Shown here piece after piece: positions 9,699-21,920 of a DNA stretch of 64,000 nucleotides. The position numbers and the translations under genes are program-made. How positions within the stretch are numbered: the first letter of the stretch is position 1; each line of letters opens with the position of its first letter. Origin of the DNA: Berberis thunbergii (taxonomy: Eukaryota; Streptophyta; Magnoliopsida; Ranunculales; Berberidaceae); NCBI GenBank assembly GCA_003290165.1, contig QNQO01000556.1, positions 310,001 through 374,000 on the forward strand. Direction: 5' to 3'. The notes beneath the pieces are model-generated. The model searched no databases. It saw nothing but the letters and a program-made list of their open reading frames with translations, and was not told where the DNA came from.

Positions 9699-11941
9699 AT
9701 GGCTCAAGAAAACCTTCTTGATGATTCTGTCTTGGCCGAGGACCTGGAGTTTTCCGAAGACAGGTTGTTGTCCAAACCTGGTCTCGCCGAAATCCTTAAG
9801 AAGTTTGGGGTCCTCGAGGATTTTCCATTGTATCTCCTAAGGGCGACCAGACACCGATGTTACTTCTGATTGGTTTTATTTGTTTGCACCGCGGGATGCT
9901 TCAAACTGGAGTGCATTTTCCGGTTCTAGATGTGATCTGGGAGTTCTTGAACTTCTTAGGGATTCCTCTGACATAGTTGGGGCCCAATGGATAGAGGATC
10001 ATCCTCAGGATTCTGTTCAGCGTTAAAGAGGTCGGTGTTACTTCTCCTCGGCTAAAGAGTAATATTATTTGTAAGATGAAGTTGCCAAATTGCTTCGTTA
10101 AGCTGCCTGATGATTTCAAGTTCTGGTAGAAGTATTGCTTCTTGGCCCCTGTAGATTCGAAGTACTTTCAATGCAAGGGTCGTCCGCTCAAGCGACAGTT
10201 CAGGCCATTTCGTGAGTTCATATCTTTTCTTGTGACTTTAATATGCTTGATAGTGGGTCAATTAACCATCGCTTGCGTTTTTCTGCTGGATGGTATCTTA
10301 CTACTTTTTTTTTTACCTTAGAGGGGCAAAACACCATGGAGAAGTTTTGCGTACTGCCGAAAAGAAAGGCGGTTGAGGTCATAAGGATTTCCAACTTCAT
10401 TCATAGTGGGTTGTGGGACAACTGGCACGTCCCCCACTCTGTATCGAGAGTCGCGCATTAAATTGGAAGATGGGGCTTTTTGCAGGAAGAGGAAGGCTAC
10501 TGGGTCCAAAGATTATGTTCTGTCTAATGTGGAGGAGCCGTCTGAGACTCTAGCTGCCTTGCGTTAGAACTGGGCCATCTTTGGCACGTCTGTTCCGGTG
10601 AAGGGGGAGCTCGAGTCTGCTAGACATGTTGAGGCGGCGACTGATGTTTTCGGCTTGGAGAAGGATTACTTGCAATTGGCTGGAGTTATAGACAGGTCAA
10701 ACCTTAGTGACGCGTAGGTCGAGGCTCTGAATGACCGTCTTGTGCAGATTGCAATGGCTGCTTTCGCTAGTGCTGATTCGCATGAGGCCTCTCCGACGGA
10801 AAGCTCTTGTGAGGATTTTCCCAAGATGGTAGAATTTGATTGCCCCATAGTTGCTTCGCTTGATAGTGGTCGTGGTCCCAACAATGTCTCTTGCAGTCCG
10901 CATTGCTCACTGTCTCGCTCTAGGCCTTAGCTAGAGGTGTTGGTGAAGCTAAGTTCACAGATTTGGCGCCAAGAGGTAGATGTAGAGTATGCTTCGAGGA
11001 AGCATATAAGCAGGCGTCACAGCTAGCTGATGGATCACGCTCCAAAACCCGAGGAGGATTCATTGGAAGGGTGTATAGTTAAGGGCTTGAAGTACCTTAT
11101 GATGGATATGTCTCATTTGAGCCACGCGGTCGTTACTGGGACGCAATTTGAGACGACTTCGTGAGAGAGTATACACCTTGGAGCGTGTCTTTTCGCATAT
11201 GCAGACGCTCTATTCTGATGTGCTCCATGAAATTGAACGCCTTAAGAAGCAGGTCGAAGAAAAGTGATTGGATCGGTCAACCGTGCCGCTGCGGCTCAGA
11301 GGGCTCGTCTGGAGGACCTTGAGTGTGATCTGATAGAGGCGGTGTCGAAAGGGACAAACTTAGGCAGGAGTTGAGCCGTATCAGCCGAGAAGTTGAGGAT
11401 GAGTAGGAAGCTGCGACTAAGGCGAGTTCTGAACTGTTGTCTTTTGTTGAAGAGAGTGCTTCGAAGGAAGCCAACTAGGCTGCTGAGTAGCAACAATTGG
11501 AATCCGATGTGGAGTTCTATGCTTAAGAAGCGAGGAAGATCGAAGACCAGTTCGAATTGGGGTGGCATGAACTTAGTGCCATGAAGAGCAGTCTCAGGTG
11601 ATGCGCTGACTGGCAAGTTGGAGCTACTAGAGGGTGAACTTGTTGATGCAAAGGTGGGGGAGGAAGAGTTTCTCCAGGAACAAGGCAAATGTGAGTTTTG
11701 TTGGGTTGTACATGGACGGCTAGAGCTGCTGGCGTGGATGAAGGAGGAGCATCCGGAGTGGGATCTCAGCCATTATAAGAAAATGTCGTATGTGGACATG
11801 TTTGTTACCTCGGCGTCATCGAGCAAGGAAGACAATTTGTGCCTTGATGCCCAGGCTGCGGCATGTGTGGTCGCAACTTCTGCTCCATTTTCCACTAGGC
11901 TTAACTCTTCCATTTTTGTACCCTCTCTTGATAAGGAGTGA
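9699..11941 (+). pseudogene. PF04195-like antisense ORF of Tat element (copy A), broken
   Basis: Starts MAQENLLDDSVLAEDLEF at the ATG at 9699 and is soon stopped (9869). In another frame the text GMLQTGVHFPVLDVIWEFL then FLGIPLT and LGPNG follows. This is the hydrophobic core of the 'putative gypsy type transposon' family (PF04195), found as an extra ORF in Tat-lineage elements. Later parts are charged and coiled-coil-like (about 11200-11700), ending with VVHGRLELLAWMKEEHPEWD. Many stops and frameshifts make it a pseudogene. Relative to copy C it lacks about 210 bp near 10940. It runs opposite to gag and pol of the same family. Confidence 0.7.
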
Positions 11942-12474
11942 ACTTTGTGTGCTTGTACTCTTTTTGTCTTTGACCATTAATGAAAACAAATTTATTTGTC
12001 CAGTAATTGTTGTCTCTGTTGCATGTTTTTCATTTTGCCTTGTCGTCTTGCTTTCGCATAGGCTGGTTGATTCAATAGGACGTCGATTGGTCTGTCTGCG
12101 GTAAAAAGCTTGACCACATTGTGCTATGAATGACTCGGGGTCATTGCAGTGTAGTCATGTCCGGTAGTGGGCATGTTAGGAACAATTTAGCTGGGGTTGA
12201 GTCATCTAAACTGTGCCCTGTCCCCAAGGTAAGCTGATTGGGGGTTACCTTGCTTATCTGACCGATCGGCTGTAGCTGCTGCTATTAGCGAGTTGTGATG
12301 GTCGAGCGTGCGTCTCAGAGCGTTTGTGCCGATTCAGGCGTCGTAAGCTTGGTTTGTCATCCTAAGTAGTTTTATCTGGGCATTGGCCGTATGATCTTTG
12401 TATCGGCGCGAGTGATTTTCGTTTATCATTAGAATGTCAGTTCGTTTGAGCGTGAAATTGCTGACTCAACTAGA
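11942..12474. other. Region after the antisense ORF (Tat, copy A)
   Basis: Non-coding. An AATGAAAAC-type A-rich stretch near 11980 could serve as a polyadenylation region of the plus-strand ORF. Most of 11690-12105 is deleted in copy B. Confidence 0.45.
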
Positions 12475-12709
12475 TTCTCGTTTGGCGACTAGGTTGAAAA
12501 GCAATGGTTTTGTGGCAAGCCGTCGGCATCAGTTCGGGACTCACTAGGCTCCCATCTTCCAAATCATTTATGTCCAAGCTGAGCGAACTACAGATTTGAG
12601 GTGTAAAGTTTTGGCAACCAGGCTGAAGAGCAGTGGTCCCATAGCGAGCCGTCGGAATCAGTTCGGAACTGATTAGGCTCCCACTTTCCAAATAATTTAT
12701 GTCTGAGCA
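12475..12709. repeat. Two units of Tat internal tandem repeat (copy A)
   Basis: Two degenerate units, each with AGGTTGAA or AGGCTGAA, a GCCGTCGG word, ACTAGGCTCCCA-type text and CCAAAT..TTTATGTC. They match the longer array at 47150-48030. Confidence 0.75.
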
Positions 12710-12899
12710 CATTTGTCACACATATCCTAATAAAGAACTTTTCTAGAGAGCCAGGCAAGTCAGGCGCAATATCATCCATCATCCTAGAGATACTCATAAT
12801 GGCCTAATCGAATACAATCACATAGACACATAACCCCCCTGTCGTTGTCTTGTCTCTCTATTTACTTTCCCTAATAAAAAGGATACTTGAGAAGGGTTG

Positions 12900-13540
12900 T
12901 AGTAGGGAAAAAGATAAAATTTTAAATCTCGGTCATTCTAATAGTGATAATGTGATGTACATAATAGGGAAAAAAATCCAGGACACATAGGGATAAATAA
13001 AAAATAATTTCAAACATTCGGTAATATTTATGACTTCTTTATAAAATAAAATAAAAGCTTGATTTAACTTCAAATAATAATAAAGCGTTGTGTAAGTTTA
13101 CAATAACTATTTGTGGCGAGATTGCAATAAAGGCAAGCAAATGCAACAGGATTGAGTTTACAATAATAAAATTTCAAATAACAATAGAGGGAGGCAAACC
13201 TAAATGGATTGAGTTATAAATGGGACATAAATGGTGAGAAAGTCATGTTGATTATGGATATGGTGGACACTCCACTATAGGCACGTATTTTACATACTCT
13301 GTTAACGCTCCCACCTCCCTTGGATGACCACCAAATTTGAGAGAATTGTCTCTTTAAAAACCTTTCCAGAAAAAAAAACATATCGAATAAAACCGAGCGA
13401 ATCAAGGGGAAGATAATACAATTTCTAGTGAAATTCATAATGATTTTGGGTGTGTTTAAGGTTGCCTCATTAAAACCTTGCCAAGGGACAAGACTTGAGT
13501 GAAGGGAAAAGTATAGAACACGCATATGTCTGAAGATGTT
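12900..13540 (-). mobile_element. Probable Ty1/Copia 3' remnant
   Basis: On the minus strand the text GTGGTCATCCAAGGGAGGTG (13308-13326) followed by TTAACAGAGTATG resembles the polypurine tract plus LTR start that ends many plant Copia elements. Upstream, phrases such as GTTTTAATGAGGCAACC are also typical of Copia 3' regions. The LTR first base appears mutated, its other end is not found, and no pol is present. The lineage is recalled similarity only; the left limit is approximate. Confidence 0.4.
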
Positions 13541-13716
13541 TCTTATGGTGATAGTTTTTATGATGAATAGGATTGTACAAGTGAACAAAAATTGCGCATC
13601 CTAATACCATATCTGAGATTTTTTGAATGCTAATGTTGACAATGCTTTCTGAACTCAATATTTGTAGATAAATCTGTTGAAGAATCACATAATTGAGTCA
13701 TCTGGATGGCGATTTC

Positions 13717-13736
13717 AAAAAAAAAAAAAAAAAAAA
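13717..13736 (+). repeat. Oligo-A tract, A20
   Basis: Twenty A here against sixteen at the matching site 40874-40889, an ordinary length-variable homopolymer. Confidence 0.85.
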
Positions 13737-14123
13737 GACGAAAATACTTCATTTGTAACAATTCTTCAAATCATATATGAAATGCTACATTCTTAGCTTT
13801 CAATAACTATAGTTCAAATGGGAAAAATGTCAAACCATGTTGCCTCTTTAAACCTTGATAAGTGCAATGGTGTCTCACGTGTATTCCCTTGATTGTAGTT
13901 ATAATATGTGTTGTACACTTAATGCACATGATACTTTAGGTTCTAGGGTTAGTATTGCTCTTTCCACTACTCCAAAAAATGTGAAAAAAAGGAAAGGAAA
14001 AGTGAATTGACTAGAAAAAAAAATGGAAGAAAATATTGGGACATTACTCATGAAATTTAGCATACAAACTTGCTTGTGTACTTGGTACTCCATCCCAAGT
14101 GAGTTCAGATGTACATATATAGT

Positions 14124-14137
14124 CACTACTAAAAAAA
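14124..14137. repeat. CACTA left terminal inverted repeat
   Basis: CACTACTAAAAAAA. The right end (26177-26190) read in reverse is TACTACAAAAAAAG; the two agree at most positions. Confidence 0.85.
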
Positions 14138-14142
14138 TCCCC

Positions 14143-15345
14143 TTTTGCGACGACTCGTAGCGCGACGAGGGAAGTTTTGTTGTTCAAAATTATCATGGCG
14201 CGATGACATATTTAATATTGTTACGCAAGTACAAAAAATAGCTAACTACTTCACGCGACGAGCGGTTTCGTCGAGTCATAACCTCTGTAGCGACACAGTT
14301 AAAGCCTTCGTCGCATACCTAATATGCGACAACATGTCGTCGCTTAAAACCAAATATTTAGTCACCTTAAAATACCTAGGGCTACGTGTCGACCACTTTA
14401 AACGACCAACTTTAATATCCTCGGGCGACACACTATTTCGTCGCCTAAATATAGCTTATGCGACGCACCAGAAGCCTTCTTCACCTAAATATAGCTTACG
14501 CGACGCACCAGAAGCCTTCGTCACCTACAATTTGCCACTTTGAACAACATCCTAGGGCGACAAACTTTGTCATCGCCTAAAGATATCTTACGCGACGAAG
14601 CGGAAAGCTTTGTCGCCTAAAGTATTCACAACAAAAATACATCCTAGGGCGTCGAATGTCGTTGTCGCCTACAAATAGCTTACGCGACGATTAGGAACCC
14701 TTTGTCGCATCAAGTATTCACAACAACGATTCGTTGCTTAAAGAGAGCCGGTTCATCGCCTAAAACATCCTAGGGCGACAGACTTTGTCGTCGCCTGAAG
14801 ATATCTTACGCGACGAATTGGAAAGCTGCATCGCCTGAAGATATCTTATGCGACGAATTGAAAAGCTACGTCGCCTAAAGTCTTACATCCTAGGGCGAAA
14901 AACATCTTCGTCGCCTAAAGATAGCGTACGCGATGAATAGGAACCCTTCGTCGCATCAAGTACTCACAACAAAGATTCGTCACTTAAAGAGAGCCGGTTC
15001 ATCGCCTAAAACATCCTAGGGCGACAAACTTAGTCGTCGCCTGCAGATATATTACGCGCCGAATTGGAAAGTTTCATCGCCTAAAGTCTTACATCCTAGG
15101 GCGACAAACGTCGTCGTCGCCTAAAGATAGCGTACGCGACGAATAAGAACCCTTCGTCCCATCAAGTACTCGCAACAAAGATTCGTCGCTTAAAGAGAGC
15201 TGGTTCATCGCCTCAAACATCCTAGGGCGACAAACTTTGTCGTCGCTTGAAGATATCTGTCACGATGAATTGGAAAGCTTCGTCGCATAAAGTCTTCCCA
15301 ACAACGATTCGTCGCTTAAAGCGAAGAGGTTCGTTGCACAAGCTT
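14143..15345. repeat. CACTA left subterminal repeat array
   Basis: Dense direct and inverted copies of GCGACGA and TCGTCGC(CTAAA). They are organised in degenerate tandem units marked by ATCCTAGGGCGAC, which recurs every ~80-127 bp between 14548 and 15230. In CACTA elements such subterminal motifs bind the TNPA-type protein; that role is family knowledge. Confidence 0.85.
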
Positions 15346-15804
15346 TGATTTGTTCATCTTCTCCACGAATTAGAATAATCAGGTCTGCATTTTTCACTAT
15401 TTTCTCCTCTCATTTTATTCTTTTTCTCTGCTTGATTGATTTCTCTCACTATATACTCCAAGCTTCTAGCACTTAATTAGGCTTCGTCTTCTCTTTGTGT
15501 CGCCGATGCCGACCACACCTCCAATCTTCTCTCTCTTTCACTTGGAAAACGGTGAGGAAATTGCTAATTTTTTATTTTTTGAAATTTCATGAAATTAGGT
15601 TGCTATCATGTGGATTTTCGGGAGTGTCTCACATTGTTTTTGAGTGCATACTAGATAGTTATTAATTAATAATATCTACATCGTCGACTTGAAGAATTGT
15701 AATTGAGATGCTGCTGAAAATTTTCCACATTGAAACATAATCGCATTAGTGTTGTTGACTCTATTTAATTCTCATGTTTTGTTTATAAACTGAAAACAGG
15801 CGTA
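15346..15804 (+). other. 5' untranslated/promoter region of CACTA transposase
   Basis: No coding signal. It includes a probable 5' UTR intron acceptor (GAAAACAG) just before the ATG at 15805. Confidence 0.45.
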
Positions 15805-18800
15805 ATGAAAAGACAGTGGATACAAAATTAGGACAAATGCTGTGATAAATATTTAAATGGGATTGAAAGCTTCATTGTTTGCAAGGGCACACGTCTCTGG
15901 TACGACGAATCATATCAAGTGTTCGTGTCAATGTTGTAACAATTGTTTGTGGCAGACATTCAATATGGTTCGATATCATTTGGCGAGGTATAGGATGATT
16001 CTGAATTATACGAGGTGGATTTATCATGGGGAGCAACGAGAATTTGGTTCTACTTCATTGAATTCCCAGCCACTTGTGCCGCACATTGATGAAACGCCCA
16101 TGAATGATAATGACCAAGTTATGGGTATAATAAATGACGCTTATCCATATGCATCGATGAACGAAGATGGCATTGATGATATGGTAGGAGATACCGTACC
16201 TCCCAACATGCTGCAAAGTGAAGAGTTAGAAAACTATGAAAGACTGTTGAAACAAGCCCAACAAGCATTATACCCCGGTTGCACAGAGTTCTCCCTGCTT
16301 ACTGCCATTGTGGAGTTGATGCATTGCAAAGTGAAACATCATATGTCGAATACGTGTTTTTCTCATTTAATGGGAATTATGAAGTGGATGCTTCCGAAGG
16401 AAAACATTTTGCTTGAGGATTATCGTAACGCGCAGAAATTGTTGAATGGTCTTGGTTTGGGGTATCAAAAGATTCATGCTTGCAAACACAACTATGCATT
16501 ATTTTATAAGGAAATTGAAGGGATGGATGCATGCCCTGTGTGCAATGAGCCAAGATATAAGTCTAATTCTGGTAATAAAATGAAGAAAATTCCACAAAAG
16601 GTTTTGCGTTATCTTCCATTGAAGCCCAGATTGCAGCAACTGTACATGTCGACGCACACTGCGAGTCATATGAGATGGCACAATGAAGGAAGGGTTGATG
16701 TTGATTTTTTGAGACATCCCGCTGATGGAGAGGCTTGGAAAGCCCTGTGTGCAATGAGCCAAGATATAAGCCCAATTCTGGTAATAAAATGAAGAAAATT
16801 CCACAAAAGGTTTTGCGTTATCTTCCACTGAAGCCCAGATTGCAGCGACTGTACATGTCGACGCACACTGCGAGTCATATGAGATGGCACAATGAAGGAA
16901 GGGTTGATGTTGATTTTTTGAGACATCCTGCTGATGGAGAGGCTTGGAAAGCATTCGATACTATGTATCCCGATTTTGCAAAAGATCCGTGCAATGTCAG
17001 ATTGGGGCTTGCAACTGATGGATTTAATCCGTTCGGGAATATGAGCTCTACTCACAGCACCTGGCCTGTCGTTGTTGTTCCTTATAACCTGCCCCCTTGG
17101 ATGAGTATGAAAAAAGAATTTACAATGATGACTTTATTAATTCCCGGTCATCCAGGAAAGGACATTGATATTTATTTGCAGCCGTTGGTTGATGAGTTAA
17201 AAGACTTATGGGAAAATGGTGTACGTACATTTGATAAGTCTACCAACACAATGTTTATGTTGAGAGCAGTAGTGATGTGGACTATACATGATTTTTCCGC
17301 TTATGGAAATATTTCTGGTTGGAGTACTCAGGGCTATAAGGCATGTCCGATATGCAACGATGATATAACGTCTGATTGACACGTGGGAAAGGTTTGTTAT
17401 ATGGCTCACCGTAGATGGTTGCCCCAAGATCACGAGTGGTGAACAAATAAGGTGGACTTTGATGGAAAAATGGAGAATGACACTAGACCTAGAAAATGGT
17501 CGGGGGATGACATTTTGGCTAAGTTGAATAGCTTGGAATTTGGTCAGATTGGCAAACATCCCGATAATCGTGATACTAATTTGCACAGGTCAGCTACACA
17601 TCTGAACTGGACGAATAAGAGTATATTCTTCGAGCTTCCGTATTGGTCGAAATTAAAGATCAGGCACAACCTAGATGTGATGCATATTGAAAAGAATGTG
17701 TGTGATAGTGTGGTTGGGACAATTCTTGGCATCGAAGGAAAATCGAAGGACACCGTGAAAGCGAGGGAAGATTGTATGAACATGGGTATAAAGAAACGGT
17801 TATGGCTTAAGAAAGTCGGTGACAAATGGGTAAAGGGACATCCCTATTTTGCAGTTAGACCGCCAGTAAAGATAAAAAAATTTAATTTTTTTTCTTCTGT
17901 GAAGTTTCCAGATGGGTACGCATTTAATATTGCCCGTTGTATTAAAATGAGTGATGGGAAAATGTCGGGATTGAAGGGCCATGACTGTCATGTACTACTG
18001 CAACGCCTTCTTCCGGTCGCTATTCGAGGATTTTTGCCATCGGGTGTTCTTGGCCCTATTACAGAATTGTAGAGATTCTTCCAGCAGCTATGCGCAAAGT
18101 CTCTGCGCAAATCAGATATAAAAAGGTTGCAAAACGATATTATTAACATCTTATGCAAATTCGAATAGATATTTCCTCCGACATTTTTTACTTGCATGAT
18201 TCACTTGATGATACATTTACCGGGTGAGGCAAAGCTTGGTGGGCCGGTCAATTATCGGTGGATGTGCCCAATAGAAAGGTAACTCATATACTTGTTTTCT
18301 AACTATTCTTCATTTATTGTAACGAATCTGACATCTTTTATATTTTGTAGAATACTAGGAGCATACAAAAGGTACGTACGGAACAAGGCAAGACCCGAAG
18401 GATCTAAGTGGAGGCATATATTGCAAATGAATCACTTACTTATTGTGCAATGTATCTCCATAATGTTGAGACGTCCTTCATCCGAACTCAACGAATTAAT
18501 GATGGTGGTACTAGAAGTGAGACACTTTTTGTTTTTGCGCAACTCGCACGACCGTTTGGCGAGCCACCAACAAATGATCAGTTTAGCGATAACGACATGG
18601 AAGTTGCACATTGGTTCATACTCAACAATTGTGACGAGGTCTTGCCATTTTTGGAGGAGCATGAAGAACTACTTAGGCGTAAGTATCCTATACATTTACG
18701 GGCCAAAAAGCACCGTCAATTATTTCCTGAATGGTTTCGCAAACACGTAAGTTGATAACTATAAGAAAATTTGATAATATTGCATTATTATTTTTATAAT

Positions 18801-19568
18801 TGGTATTCAACATATTCCGAATATATATAATTTTTTTAATAGATGTTACAATTGAAGGAAGTAAATTCGGCTCTTTATGAGGATGAATTATCAAAACTGC
18901 CGAGAGGTCTTATTCGATCTGAAACATTTTTGGGTTGTTATGTGAATGGTGTTAAGTTCCTGGTTATTGAGCGAGACAACAATTTGAGCACTCAAAATAG
19001 CGGCGTATCAGTACCTGGGGACGGCGACACCGCCGATGTTGATTTCTATGGTAAACTGACATTTGTAATTCAATTACTGTACAAAGACCGTTTCCAAGTG
19101 ATTTTATTCAAGTGTCGTTGGTTTGATACAAACCCACATAAGGTCGGGAGTATTAAACTAGAATATGGTCTAGTAAGTGTGAACACAAACACACTTTGGT
19201 ACGAGCATGATCCTTTAATTTTGGCAACTTTGGCAAAACAAATTTTTTATCTAGATGATCTTAAAGCCGGTGGTGGATGGAAAGTACTCCAGATGATCCA
19301 ACACAGAAGTATATGGGACATTCCTGAAAAGGCTTCTGATTACCACAGGGATGACGACACCACTGATCAAGAGAATTCATCTTCAAGCATTCCCATTATC
19401 CAACAACCATTTGAGTTATTTGTCGAACTTCCTTCGATTGATGGCGAATATGATGTTGAGGTATCACCTGCAAAAGATGGAGTTTTTGAAGGATCTGAGG
19501 CAACCATGTCAGATGAACATGAAGAGGAAGTCGAAAGTGATTACTCTACTGATTCAGATTACATTTGA
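15805..19568 (+). pseudogene. TNP2-like CACTA transposase (Transposase_21), broken
   Basis: Would catalyse excision and insertion of CACTA elements. From the ATG at 15805 the frame meets a stop within nine codons. The N-terminal Cys-rich transposase-associated zone (CSCQCCNNC, NYTRWIYHGE) lies at 15910-16040. The Transposase_21 core follows: CPVCNEPRYK, then LATDGFNPFG, MWTIHDFSAYGN and KACPICNDD. After further stops it resumes at 17452 (DFDGKMEN, KIRHNLDVMHIEKNVCD). The region after the intron (18756-18842) is the DUF4216-like C-terminus with an acidic tail ending at 19568. Damage: a 209-bp tandem duplication (frameshift), stops near 17377 and 17440, a stop at 18070 and a frameshift near 18405. 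The 18282-18350 stretch is a probable intron. Confidence 0.9.
16533..16950 (+). repeat. 209-bp direct tandem duplication inside the transposase
   Basis: The segment 16533-16741 is repeated at 16742-16950 with few differences. 209 is not a multiple of three, so it shifts the frame; the longer open frame of the second copy carries on the transposase reading. Confidence 0.9.
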
Positions 19569-19848
19569 AGGATTATAATTTGTTAGATCGTTTACAAAAT
19601 GTTAATAATATTATGTATTTTGTTAGTTCATTTAATTAAATTTGTTAATGTACTATGAATTTTTTACCATAAATTTTTTAAATGAATGTCAAAGTTCAAT
19701 TAATTAATGATATAAAATTTTCCTCCTAAAATAAGCAAATTTGATGTTTGAGCGACGAAATTAGAATATTTCGTTGCACAAAATGCTCCCCCCTTAAAAA
19801 TCATGGTACATGCTTCTGGCATCAATTTTGAAGAAAGGAACACAAAAT

Positions 19849-19965
19849 TTTGTTGAGGGCCATTTTGTTGAAGGTAGTATCATTTTGTTGAAGGTAGAAT
19901 CGTTTTCTCATTTCTTGTTGAAGGTAGCCATTTTGTTGAAGGTAGTAATCTTGTTGAAGAGATCT
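19849..19965 (+). repeat. Short repeats TTTTGTTGAAGGTAG
   Basis: About six irregularly spaced copies of TTGTTGAAGGTAG-like words. Confidence 0.7.
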
Positions 19966-20806
19966 CGTTTTTCCTCTGCTGTTGTGCAATTGGGTCATTT
20001 ACGTGAGTGAGCGACTCGCACAAACCTGAGTAATCAACAACCTTGTTTGAGAAGAAATACAAACGGTAAGTGGTGAAATTGTTGAAAATTCAGTTTATTT
20101 ATTTATTTATTAGGTTTTGGTTGTCAATAGAGTATAGAAAGTTATTTAATTGCTGAAACGTTTGTTTGATTTTTCCAGTGTTGAATTTCATCCCCATTGG
20201 ACTTCCTCTTCACCAATTGCATCAAGATTAGGTTTTTCTGCTCCGCTGCTGAGAGTGAAAATCATCACCAAAAAGGTAAAATTATCTTCTGTGCATTTAA
20301 TCACTTGTGGTTGATTCTCTTTGTTTTATTTATATTTGCTTCTCACAGTGTTTTTTAGTTCTGAATTTTATATGGGGTCGTTTAAATCTCTTCAAAGTTT
20401 ACTTCTTTGTTTTTTTGGCTGAGTGGTGTGAAGTTTAAGATCTGTTAATTGTTTTGCCCATTTTGCTTTGGTTTTATGATCTTAATTTCTCGGCGAGTTC
20501 GGTTGTGGAGAATGAGGGAAGTTAGTTTGTATTTAGCTCCTTGGTAAAACAGTAAAAGGGAGACATGGAAAATTCTCTTCAACACTATGGTGAGAAAGAT
20601 GAAGAAAGGAAAATGTCCGACTTGAGTTTTGGCAGCTCCTAGAGTTGTGTAAAAGTTTGTAGTAGAAGTTAAATATTCAAGTATGGAGATAAAATGTGTA
20701 CAAGTTTGTAAACATAAACTGAAAAGTTGTGTAAAAGTCACCTTTGATGGCTCTTCTTCTTCTTCTGGATCTGTTTGTTTAACATGTATGGATGAAATTT
20801 TGATGT

Positions 20807-20830
20807 GGGGGGGGGGGGGGGGGGGGGGGG
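20807..20830 (+). repeat. Homopolymer G24
   Basis: Twenty-four consecutive G, bordered by GATGT and CGGAATTA. It is rare in plant DNA and error-prone in sequencing. Confidence 0.8.
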
Positions 20831-21920
20831 CGGAATTATTGGATTTGAAGATAATTTGGACTAATTTATTATGCCCAAATTGTGTTTTTTATTAGAATAT
20901 GATCAGATTCTATCCCCATGTATTTAAAAGATTCAAAAGTTTGCACCTTTTTTAAATTAATGAAATATTTGGTGGAAATAGAATGGTACTTGAAGTGTTC
21001 ATTGGATTAAGCCTGTCCATATCAGAATTTTCCTTGTAAGTTATAACCAAACACTCTTTACAATCTACCTTGGAGAGACTGTCCCAAATTTTATACCTTT
21101 TTATTGATTCATTGCATTTTTATTTTAATCTGGGGTCTGTCGCGCGACTTGTCCCTGAATCCACAGAAGTGTAAGTTCTTAATGAACCAGGGATGAGGAC
21201 ACAAAGCCATTAAAGATTTACAAGTGAGGGGGTGATCTTGAGGGGGGCTGGGTGGAACTTCAAAGATCTCCACTGGAGCCCCCAGACTGGGTATCCACCA
21301 TAAGCCTTTCCTCGTTTGAACCTCATTGTTCACTTTAAGGCTATGTCATCCTAAGGTGCTGCTAAATGAGTAAAAACCCTTAACTTGTAGTCTAGCAGCT
21401 TTAGAGGGATTCGATGTTGCCGTGGAATGCTGCTTCCTTACCGGATTTTAGCCTTGCCTGCAGGATTTGTAAATGGGTAATAATTCTTTAAAGATCCTGA
21501 ATGTGGGACTCACGATAGTCTTATAAGATTGTCTATCTGGTTTATATCATTTGGTGCCAGACTACCAGTACCACCTCTAGGAATCCAGTATGGTTGCTTG
21601 TCACCTCTAGGAATCCAGTATAGTTGCCTGTTTGGTTATATTGAGTAATTGGGGTCCCTGGATTGCCAAGACGTTTGGAAAGCGTGATTGAGGTTGGGTG
21701 AAATGAAAGTGTGAAGATCTTATATGTGCATGTTTTGATGTTTAGTAAGCTTCAAAATTTTGTAATCTGTTCTGTTTCACTTATTGAAATGTATGTTTTA
21801 CAATTATATCGCATTTACCAAACTGAAATTAAATCAAAGAGCAAATAAAGTGCCTTGTGACATTATTTCTTTTTTTAAATCTCACATGAAAAATTTATCT
21901 GATTGCTGTAATTCTCACAG

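Larger units (their letters stand above)
9445..12709 (-). mobile_element. Tat-type Gypsy internal region, truncated (copy A)
   Basis: Holds the antisense ORF remnant, its downstream region and two units of the internal tandem repeat. It then stops abruptly at GAGCA (12705-12709), where copy C continues into further repeat units (47390 on). There is no gag or pol here. The break point is the same in copy B (39867), so it predates the A/B duplication. Confidence 0.75.
12710..14120. other. Segment R of duplication unit, copy A
   Basis: AT-rich sequence joined to the truncated Tat element and repeated at 39868-41274. It contains a probable Copia remnant (separate entry). The minus-strand ORFs here have no known domain and look like chance frames. 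Confidence 0.6.
19569..21920 (+). other. CACTA internal region between transposase and captured exon
   Basis: Mostly non-coding. It contains short repeats (19849-19965), an exon-like block with splice borders at about 20180-20275 (…TTTTTCCAG before, GTAAAATTA after) that I cannot identify, a G24 tract, and a two-unit 30-bp repeat around 21573-21632. The part directly left of 21921 would be an SppA intron if the capture was genomic. Confidence 0.5.

Noticed and set aside
13214..13688. Minus-strand ORFs of 72-124 codons in segment R
   Set aside because: No recognisable domain; the sequence reads better as a Copia 3' untranslated region and LTR start.
14143..15345. CRISPR-like regularly spaced repeats
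   Set aside because: Repeats are degenerate, occur in both orientations, and sit just inside a CACTA terminal repeat in plant DNA; they are subterminal transposase-binding arrays.
21109..21333. 74-codon minus-strand ORF as a captured gene
   Set aside because: No recognisable family, opposite to everything else in the element, and no splice borders.
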